DNA of 64,000 nt from Prevotella sp. (GTDB lineage: Bacteria; Bacteroidota; Bacteroidia; Bacteroidales; Bacteroidaceae). Where the stretch lies: NCBI GenBank assembly GCA_017476785.1, contig JAFUZD010000073.1:16023-80022 (forward strand), read 5' to 3'. The notes beneath the pieces were generated by a model. It had not been told where the DNA came from and did not search any database. It was given only the letters and a program-made list of their open reading frames with translations. Shown here in pieces: positions 53,602 to 59,002 of this stretch (positions are counted from its first letter, which is position 1; each line of letters begins with the position of its first letter). The translations under genes and the position numbers were made by a program.

Positions 53602-53727
53602 TCAGTTTCTATTTCCTCTTCCATATTTATCTGGCCACGACTCAAGATCGTATCCCTTTCGGTCGGCTCTCGCTATGGCCTTCCAAGACACAATGAGAAA
53701 AATGATAATTGCCAGCAATTCAAACAT
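53602..53727 (-). CDS. single-TM micropeptide 6 (41 aa), minus strand
   Basis: MFELLAIIIFLIVSWKAIA helix, then RADRKGYDLESWPDKYGRG. -7 box TATATTTG at 53756-53763 on the minus strand, 29 bp upstream. It faces the tape-measure-like fragment 1, with 9 bp between the stops. Confidence 0.65.
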   Translation of the reverse strand: MFELLAIIIFLIVSWKAIARADRKGYDLESWPDKYGRGNRN

Positions 53728-53803
53728 AATGCAACGTTTTTTAGTTATTCCTACGCAAATATAGTAAATAAAAGCATTCAATGCAAGCAAAACCAAGAAA
53801 AAT

Positions 53804-54052
53804 ATGGCAACGCAAGAGCAGATTTACACCACAAAAGTCATCCTGAACTCCACGGAGGCGAAGAATGAAATCTCCGCTTTGCAGAAGAAGGTAGACGAGC
53901 TGCGCAAGAAGAAGAAGGAGGAAGCAGCTAACGCCGGAGAGTGGAAGGAGTTCAACAAACGGAAGCGCGGGCTCGACCAGACCGTCAAGCCCCTCAGCCA
54001 GTATCCCGACGACGGCTACGAATGGATTGTGAAGCTGAAAGAGTACCGGTGA
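53804..54052 (+). CDS. tape-measure-like N-terminal fragment 2 (82 aa)
   Basis: MATQEQIYTTKVILNSTEAK, then EISALQKKVDELRKKKKEE and NAGEWKEFNKRKRGLDQ. The last part (YPDDGYEWIVKLKEYR) is of different character. There is no -7 box on this strand between it and fragment 1, so it may be read through. Confidence 0.55.
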   Translation: MATQEQIYTTKVILNSTEAKNEISALQKKVDELRKKKKEEAANAGEWKEFNKRKRGLDQTVKPLSQYPDDGYEWIVKLKEYR

Positions 54053-54118
54053 AATGTTAAAAATGCAGTTATGCAACAAAATATCTGCAAAAATGTTTCG
54101 TAGACTATAACTTTATTG

Positions 54119-54126
54119 TTACCTTT
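54119..54126 (+). promoter_or_regulatory. -7 promoter box of hicAB
   Basis: TACCTTTG, 35 bp before the hicA start. Confidence 0.6.
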
Positions 54127-54161
54127 GCAAAGGCGTTAAGCCAAAGAGCTCATTAACAATT

Positions 54162-54344
54162 ATGAAAACGTCCGAGTTGTTAAAGGTCTTACGGAAAGCA
54201 GGATGCACCATAGACCGACACGGAAGGCGGCACGACAAGTGGATAAACCCTAAGACGGGCGAGTTCGACTGGGTGCCGAGACACGCTGCCGAAGTCCACA
54301 CGGGGCTTGCACAGGCAATCTTGAGAAAGCTGGTCGGGGAATAG
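54162..54344 (+). CDS. hicA: HicA-type toxin (mRNA interferase)
   Basis: 60 aa, the usual size. ELLKVLRKAGCTIDRHGRRH has the dsRBD-like fold start with His24 as the likely catalytic residue, and WVPRHAAEVHTGLAQAILRK is the C-terminal family motif. Cleaves mRNA in the ribosome-free state when not bound by HicB. 88 bp upstream of hicB. Confidence 0.85.
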   Translation: MKTSELLKVLRKAGCTIDRHGRRHDKWINPKTGEFDWVPRHAAEVHTGLAQAILRKLVGE

Positions 54345-54432
54345 TCCCCGGCCGCCTTTGGGAGACGTGGCTGTCCGGGACGTGCAATGATTTCGATGGG
54401 CTCTTTATTGAAAGAAACTAAAACAATACGAT

Positions 54433-54834
54433 ATGAAGAAGATCTTGGTGACTATTTCACAGGCTCCAGACGGCACATACTGGTGTCACACGGAAGGCGA
54501 CGTCTACGGCGGAGGTCTGAACAGCGCGGGCGACAGCGTCAAAGCAGCAAAGGACGACTTGATGATATGCTTGGAGGACGCGCGACAGGACTACGTGGAG
54601 AATGGCGGACGCCCCTACGAGGTGACATTTGAGTATAAGTACGACTTGCAGTCGTTTTTCGAATACTTCTCGTTTCTCAACGTGACCGACATTGCCCGGC
54701 GCGCGGGCATCAACCCGTCGCTGATGCGGCAGTACGTCCGTGGAATCAAGAACGCCGGTGAGAAGACCTACGCCCGTCTGTCGGCGTGTATGGACGGCAT
54801 TACGAAGGAATTGCAGGCTGCGTCGTTCCGTTAG
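54433..54834 (+). CDS. hicB: HicB-type antitoxin with DNA-binding domain
   Basis: 133 aa. The N-terminal fold (KILVTISQAPDGTYWCHTE, GLNSAGDSVKAAKDDLMIC) is the HicB RNase H-like domain. NVTDIARRAGINPSLMRQYV is a helix-turn-helix for autorepression. Its 3' end is copied at 52750-52836. With hicA this is the only complete toxin-antitoxin pair in the array. Confidence 0.85.
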   Translation: MKKILVTISQAPDGTYWCHTEGDVYGGGLNSAGDSVKAAKDDLMICLEDARQDYVENGGRPYEVTFEYKYDLQSFFEYFSFLNVTDIARRAGINPSLMRQYVRGIKNAGEKTYARLSACMDGITKELQAASFR

Positions 54835-54875
54835 GGCGGCGCGGACGTTATTCATAATTTCAAATGAGCACTGAA

Positions 54876-54906
54876 GTCCCCGATGCGTGAGCATCGGGGC
54901 TTTTTC
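54876..54906 (+). terminator. terminator of hicAB
   Basis: CCCCGATGC GTGA GCATCGGGG, a perfect 9-bp stem, then CTTTTT. Confidence 0.88.
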
Positions 54907-54963
54907 GTGTCTTTTTATCCGGGCGGACGACGGGCTACCTTTGCACAAAACAGAAAACGTGCT

Positions 54964-55215
54964 ATGACCATCGACAGCAAGGACAAAGTGCAGTATGGGT
55001 GTGCAGTGGTGTCATTCCTCTCCGGCATCGTACTGTGCTATATCAACTACTTCCAGACAGGAGACATCGCCAACGGCGTGCTGGGGTTCGTCATTTGTTT
55101 TAGTTATTCGGTTTTGAGATTAGTAGTTTTTTGGCCGGAGCTGCCCGCGAGGGGTGGCTCCAGCTTTTTTGGGCCCCCCCCCCATATTTCCCCGTTTTTC
55201 CTAAAAAAACGCTAA
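54964..55215 (+). CDS. small two-helix membrane protein, copy 3
   Basis: 83 aa, MTIDSKDKVQYG then the same two helices as copy 1, ending PFFLKKR just before a P* promoter. A -7 box TACCTTTG lies about 25 bp before the ATG. Taken as the reference length. Confidence 0.68.
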   Translation: MTIDSKDKVQYGCAVVSFLSGIVLCYINYFQTGDIANGVLGFVICFSYSVLRLVVFWPELPARGGSSFFGPPPHISPFFLKKR

Positions 55216-55224
55216 CGACGCATA

Positions 55225-55270
55225 CACCTTTTAATATTATTTCGTATATTTGTAGTGGCAATCAAAAGAA
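55225..55270 (+). promoter_or_regulatory. P* promoter and leader, copy 5
   Basis: -7 TATATTTG at 55245-55252. Confidence 0.75.
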
Positions 55271-55282
55271 AGGGATTTGGAT

Positions 55283-55399
55283 ATGGAGACCATATTTTTA
55301 ATAGCGTTTACTATTTGGGGCTGGATTTGCTTCAAGAGGGACGAGAAAAAGGGACGACACAGTGGGAAGACCAAAACACCGTGGGGTGCAGAGTTCTGA
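55283..55399 (+). CDS. single-TM micropeptide 5 (38 aa)
   Basis: METIFLIAFTIWGWICF helix, then KRDEKKGRHSGK and the tail TKTPWGAEF. Confidence 0.7.
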   Translation: METIFLIAFTIWGWICFKRDEKKGRHSGKTKTPWGAEF

Positions 55400-55427
55400 C
55401 TTGGATTTTTAAATCAATAGAAAAACA

Positions 55428-55457
55428 AATACCTTTGCGATAAAACGTAAAGGTATT
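55428..55457 (+). promoter_or_regulatory. palindromic promoter before tape-measure-like fragment 3
   Basis: AATACCTTTGCG mirrored by CGTAAAGGTATT with one mismatch, then TTTTT and the ATG. Confidence 0.6.
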
Positions 55458-55461
55458 TTTT

Positions 55462-55710
55462 ATGGCAGACAATACTCAAACCTACACCACCAGAGTGTTC
55501 CTCAACGACCAAGAGGCCAAGAAGGAACTCGACGAACTGATTAAGAAAACCGAAGACCTGCGCAAGAAGAAGGAGGATGCAGCCAATGCCGGGGAATGGA
55601 AGGGGGGCGAGGTCAGTCGTCGTACTGGTCTACCCACGGCAGCCCCGTCTTGTCCCCTCTGGAGATATGTTTCCCCCTTATGGCAAGAACAAGAATCAGT
55701 ATTCCTATAA
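55462..55710 (+). CDS. tape-measure-like N-terminal fragment 3 (82 aa)
   Basis: MADNTQTYTTRVFLNDQEAK and the coiled coil up to NAGEW, then an unrelated tail from residue 50 (GGEVSRRTGLPTAAP) that is read through the antisense of micropeptide 7. The native part is probably only the first 48 residues. Confidence 0.5.
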   Translation: MADNTQTYTTRVFLNDQEAKKELDELIKKTEDLRKKKEDAANAGEWKGGEVSRRTGLPTAAPSCPLWRYVSPLWQEQESVFL

Positions 55711-55723
55711 AAATCTCAAACAT
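55613..55723 (-). CDS. single-TM micropeptide 7 (36 aa), minus strand
   Basis: MFEIFIGILILVLAI helix, then RGKHISRGDKTG and the tail LPWVDQYDD. Minus-strand -7 box TATATTTG at 55757-55764. Overlaps the 3' end of fragment 3 in antisense; in the other unit the two genes just miss each other. Confidence 0.65.
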   Translation of the reverse strand: MFEIFIGILILVLAIRGKHISRGDKTGLPWVDQYDD

Positions 55724-55803
55724 AATAACAAATTTCTTTAGTTATTCTTTTCGTTGCAAATATAACAAAAAAGGAATTCAGTACAAACAAAAACCAAGAA
55801 AAT

Positions 55804-55965
55804 ATGGCAACGCAAGAACAGATTTACACTACCAGAGTCGTTCTGAACTCCACGGAGGCCCAAAACGAAATCTCCGCTTTGCAGAAAAAGGTGGACGAGC
55901 TGCGCAAGAAGAAGGAGGAAGCAGCTAACGCCGGAGAATGGAAGGAGTTCAACAATGGAAGCTGA
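55804..55965 (+). CDS. tape-measure-like N-terminal fragment 4 (53 aa)
   Basis: MATQEQIYTTRVVLNSTEAQ, then EISALQKKVDELRKKKEEA and AGEWKEFNNGS. Stops earlier than fragment 2. A further open stretch in another frame (KLSDDGLYLSGIYQ) follows, so a frameshift may have shortened it. Confidence 0.5.
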   Translation: MATQEQIYTTRVVLNSTEAQNEISALQKKVDELRKKKEEAANAGEWKEFNNGS

Positions 55966-56057
55966 GCGATGACGGACTGTATCTGTCGGGAATATATCAA
56001 ATGCAGTCTACTAACAAAAAAGACAGTAAGGCATTTGGTTACTAACAAAATTATCAG

Positions 56058-56065
56058 TACCTTTG
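56058..56065 (+). promoter_or_regulatory. -7 promoter box of the last DUF5053 unit
   Basis: TACCTTTG. Confidence 0.55.
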
Positions 56066-56069
56066 CATT

Positions 56070-56226
56070 GTTCAATAAAACGCAATACAATATAAAAGGA
56101 AAAGCAACCATCACAATAAAAGTAACCCCAGAGGAAGAGGAACTCATCCTCGCTATCAGGGCATTCAGAAATGAAAGAAAACAGCAAAGAACTACAGGCT
56201 ACCGTGCAACGAGCTCAGCGATATAA
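56070..56226 (+). CDS. possible small protein with non-ATG start
   Basis: From a TTG at about 56070 the frame reads NIKGKATITIKVTPEEEELI then LAIRAFRNERKQQ, a strand-helix pattern seen in small Bacteroidetes phage/plasmid proteins. It has no ATG before the conserved part and its end overlaps DUF5053 copy 4 by 56 bp. Could be a decayed gene. Confidence 0.35.
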
Positions 56227-56470
56227 TGAGCAGATAGCAAAGTCGAAAGTGCGCGCCGCACTGCGTGACATAGACTTGAACATCAACTGGGGGCATATAG
56301 CCCGCGACTATTTTCAAAAGTCTGTGTCGTGGTTTTACCAGCGACTCAACGAGGTGGACGGACACGGAAACCCGTGCGAGTTCTCTCCTGAGGAAAAAGA
56401 GCAGCTCCGGGGAGCGCTCATAGACCTTTCGGACCGTATCCGGCGCGCAGCCGACGCCATTGAGACATAG
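56171..56470 (+). CDS. DUF5053-like small protein, copy 4
   Basis: 99 aa. A longer N-terminal helix (QATVQRAQRYNEQIAKSKV), core INWGHIARDYFQKSVSWFYQ and end DLSDRIRRAADAIET. Followed by the conserved hairpin and terminator. Confidence 0.75.
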   Translation: MKENSKELQATVQRAQRYNEQIAKSKVRAALRDIDLNINWGHIARDYFQKSVSWFYQRLNEVDGHGNPCEFSPEEKEQLRGALIDLSDRIRRAADAIET

Positions 56471-56498
56471 GCGAGGAAGCAGCTCTTCCTAAATTTGA

Positions 56499-56531
56499 CA
56501 CAAGTCGCCCGCCGCCTACGGGCGCAACCAT
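56499..56531 (+). ncRNA. conserved 3'-UTR hairpin, copy 4
   Basis: Stem CGCCCG (56506-56511) / CGGGCG (56519-56524), as copy 2. Confidence 0.6.
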
Positions 56532-56536
56532 TTAGG

Positions 56537-56569
56537 AATCCGCGCGTGAACCACACGCACGGATTTTTT
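56537..56569 (+). terminator. terminator of DUF5053 copy 4
   Basis: AATCCGCGCGTG / CACGCACGGATT, then TTTTT. Confidence 0.85.
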
Positions 56570-56652
56570 GTTTACCTCTGTAGACATTTGACTTTAATAC
56601 GGGACAGAAGGCTGCCATTCTTGTTTCCTTGTTTGAGGACGCGGCATAGCAA

Positions 56653-56684
56653 CAAAAAAAAGCCATCCACGATGGTGGGTGGCT
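56653..56684 (-). terminator. terminator of the minus-strand small protein gene
   Basis: On the minus strand AGCCACCCA ... TGGATGGCT is followed by TTTTTTTT. Confidence 0.75.
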
Positions 56685-56718
56685 CACGAAAGGCTAATGA
56701 ACGATGAACAAGACAGCA

Positions 56719-56904
56719 TCACTTCCGGCCGCACGCCTTCAGGATGCAGTCATTGACAAACTGAGACTTGGAGCCCTCGACGGCCTCCATAATCTCGTAG
56801 ACCTCCGGCGATGCGCCAAAATAGTAGGTCTTCACCGAGGTCTTCGGACGCCCAGAACCCGGGCGCGAGCCACCTCTTCTGCTTTTTTCAGACTTTTCTT
56901 CCAT
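56719..56904 (-). CDS. small basic protein, possible DNA-binding (RHH-like)
   Basis: 61 aa. A basic N-terminus (EKSRRGGSRPGSGRPKT), then VKTYYFGASPEVYEIMEAVEG and SKSQFVNDCILKACGRK, a strand followed by two helices as in ribbon-helix-helix or related small proteins of Bacteroidetes mobile elements. -7 box TATATTTG at 56975-56982 and its own terminator support a real gene. It sits where units 2 and 3 have a minus-strand micropeptide. Confidence 0.7.
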   Translation of the reverse strand: MEEKSEKSRRGGSRPGSGRPKTSVKTYYFGASPEVYEIMEAVEGSKSQFVNDCILKACGRK

Positions 56905-56974
56905 AAATCGGGTAATTGTATATATTTTATTTTTATGATTATCTATTACAAGCTGTCTTTAGCTGTTTTCGGTA

Positions 56975-56982
56975 CAAATATA
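56975..56982 (-). promoter_or_regulatory. -7 promoter box of the minus-strand small protein gene
   Basis: TATATTTG, in a block (56958-57022) shared with 53740-53804 and 55740-55804. Confidence 0.6.
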
Positions 56983-57021
56983 ACAAAAAAAGTATTCGGT
57001 GCAAACAAAACCAAGAAAAAT

Positions 57022-57078
57022 ATGACATCGCAAGGAAAGTCAGGGATGTTTGATGTCCGACCACCAAAAAGAGGATAG
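57022..57078 (+). pseudogene. remnant of a tape-measure-like fragment start
   Basis: ATGACATCGCAAGGAAAG corresponds to the ATGGCAACGCAAGAACAG start of fragments 2 and 4 and has the same upstream block. After six codons it is unrelated. Marks the right end of the array, 35 bp from tRNA-Pro. Confidence 0.55.
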
Positions 57079-57112
57079 CGTGTTGTTATCCAACTTGCTA
57101 CCCTCTCTTCAG

Positions 57113-57185
57113 TCGGGATTACTGGACTCGAACCAGCGACCTCGCGCCCCCCAGACGTGTGCGCTACCAACTGCGCTAAATCCCG
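57113..57185 (-). tRNA. tRNA-Pro (anticodon GGG)
   Basis: 73 nt. Acceptor CGGGATT/AATCCCG, D stem GCGC/GCGC, T stem GCTGG/CCAGT with loop TTCGAAT. Anticodon loop CTGGGGG gives GGG at 34-36 and G37. C1:G72 and A73 are the proline identity set. The anticodon stem (CACGT/GCGCG) has an A-C mismatch and a U-G pair. No CCA encoded. The 3' end faces the array. -7 box TACCTTTG at 57204-57211 on the minus strand. Confidence 0.92.
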
Positions 57186-57508
57186 ATTGCTTGTTTGCGG
57201 ATGCAAAGGTACACACTTCTTGTGAGATTTGCAAATTTTCTGCCATTTATTTTTTATCTTTTTCGGATTCGCCACCTTATTTCCTGTCTTTCTGGCGGCA
57301 GGGGAAGCCCGGTCTGTCCCTTCGGAAGTGCACTTCCAATCCTGCAGGGGAGCATTGCTACCATAAAAAGAGACGTTGACCCACTGAAAAGACCGGCCGA
57401 AAGCCAGAGGGACGCGGATCGCGTACCTTAATTATTGTTATTTGCTTGGCCATACGGCAAAAAAGACGTAACTTTGCATTATCAATCTTTCAAAGCAACA
57501 GAACGACA
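57186..57508. other. intergenic region between tRNA-Pro and aroA
   Basis: Contains the tRNA promoter (57204-57211) and the aroA -7 box TAACTTTG (57469-57476). A 14-bp palindrome GGAAGTGCACTTCC lies at about 57324-57337. I see no gene here. Confidence 0.6.
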
Positions 57509-58762
57509 ATGCAACATATACTGACAGCCCCTACACGGCTGGACACTACCATTCAGTTGCCGGCATCGAAGAGCATCTCGAACCGCGCGCTGATTATCTA
57601 CGCGCTAGCGGGGGGAAAGGAGCTGCCGCAAAACCTGAGCGACTGCGACGACACGGAAGTCATCGTCAGTGCACTGCGCGACAATCCGCACGAAATCGAC
57701 ATCAAAGCGGCAGGAACGGCAATGCGCTTTATGACGGCACTGCTGGCCGTACGCACGGGCGAGGAGCACGTGCTGACGGGCACGGAGCGGATGAAGCACC
57801 GCCCCATTGGTATTCTTGTCGATGCCCTGCGCTATCTGGGTGCCGACATTGAGTATGCCGGCGAGGAGGGCTATCCGCCGTTGCTCATCCGCGGACGCGA
57901 GCTGGACGGCGGGCTCATTGAGGTGCCGGGCAACATCAGTTCGCAGTATATCTCTGCACTGCTGATGATTGGCCCCACGCTGAAGAACGGCTTGCAACTG
58001 CGACTGACGGGCGACGTCATTTCGCGCCCCTACATCGACCTGACACTCTGGACGATGCGCGAGTTCGGTGCCGAAGCCGAGTGGAGTGATTATGACACAA
58101 TCAGCATTGCGCCACATCCCTACACGCCACGCCCCTACCTCATTGAGAACGACTGGAGCGGTGCCAGCTACTGGTACGAGATGATGGCCCTGAGCAGCGA
58201 CATCGACGACGAGATACGGCTGACGGGACTGATGGACGGCTCGAAGCAGGGCGACTCGTCGGTACGCTACATCTTCAGTCTGCTGGGTGTGAAGACGCTC
58301 TTTGGCTCTACCCGGCAGGGAGAGCCCACCACCGTCACGCTGCGCCACTCGGGTCGCTGCATACCACGGCTGGAATACGACTTCGTGAATGCACCCGACC
58401 TCGCCCAGACTTTCGTAGTGTGTTGCACCCTGCTGGGCGTGCACTTCCGCTTCACGGGGCTCTCCACACTCAAGATTAAGGAGACCGACCGCATCGAGGC
58501 ACTGAAGCACGAGATGCGCAAGCTGGGCTACGTAATCCACGACGAGGCCGACAGCATCCTCTACTGGGACGGCGAGCGCTGCGACGCCGACTACTCGGGT
58601 GGCATCGACACCTACGAGGACCACCGGATGGCACTGGCCTTTGCGCCAGCCAGCATCCGCATCCCCCATCTGACCATCAATCACCCCGAAGTGGTCACCA
58701 AGTCGTACCCCCACTACTGGGACGACCTGCGGCAGGCCGGATTCGGAATCAGCGAACAATAA
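57509..58762 (+). CDS. aroA: 3-phosphoshikimate 1-carboxyvinyltransferase (EPSP synthase)
   Basis: 417 aa. Sixth step of the shikimate pathway. LPASKSISNRALIIYALA near the start, AGTAMRFMTALLA, ISSQYISALLM and LKIKETDRIEALKHEMRKLG are conserved, with YEDHRMALAFA at the end. The start MQHILTAPT is used because the -7 box at 57469 lies inside the longer frame from 57446. Confidence 0.96.
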   Translation: MQHILTAPTRLDTTIQLPASKSISNRALIIYALAGGKELPQNLSDCDDTEVIVSALRDNPHEIDIKAAGTAMRFMTALLAVRTGEEHVLTGTERMKHRPIGILVDALRYLGADIEYAGEEGYPPLLIRGRELDGGLIEVPGNISSQYISALLMIGPTLKNGLQLRLTGDVISRPYIDLTLWTMREFGAEAEWSDYDTISIAPHPYTPRPYLIENDWSGASYWYEMMALSSDIDDEIRLTGLMDGSKQGDSSVRYIFSLLGVKTLFGSTRQGEPTTVTLRHSGRCIPRLEYDFVNAPDLAQTFVVCCTLLGVHFRFTGLSTLKIKETDRIEALKHEMRKLGYVIHDEADSILYWDGERCDADYSGGIDTYEDHRMALAFAPASIRIPHLTINHPEVVTKSYPHYWDDLRQAGFGISEQ

Positions 58763-58795
58763 TCAATACAGAACCGGACATCTACCTTATTATAT

Positions 58796-59002
58796 ATGCA
58801 GTTCCTTCTCATCACCGTCATCGCGCTCGTCGCACTCGGAGTCGTCGCCGCCCTCTGCTCGGCAGGAAGCGACGACAGCCCCATCCAGACGGGCAACGAC
58901 TGTGCCTCGTGCAGCAGCCGTGACGACGGTTCGTGCAAGATTGCCTGCTTGATGGAGGAAGCCCGGCAGAAGAAAGAAAAACAGACCGCATCGGAAGAGT
59001 GA
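58796..59002 (+). CDS. small membrane protein with Cys-rich segment
   Basis: 68 aa. One helix (FLLITVIALVALGVVAALC), then NDCASCSSRDDGSCKIAC with five Cys including C-x2-C, and a charged tail. Possibly metal- or redox-related; no family assigned. The stop overlaps the GTG start of porW (GTGA). Confidence 0.65.
   Translation: MQFLLITVIALVALGVVAALCSAGSDDSPIQTGNDCASCSSRDDGSCKIACLMEEARQKKEKQTASEE

Noticed and set aside
49062-56531. Integron attC sites
   Set aside because: The 3' hairpins lack the GTTRRRY/RYYYAAC core pair, and no integron integrase is present.
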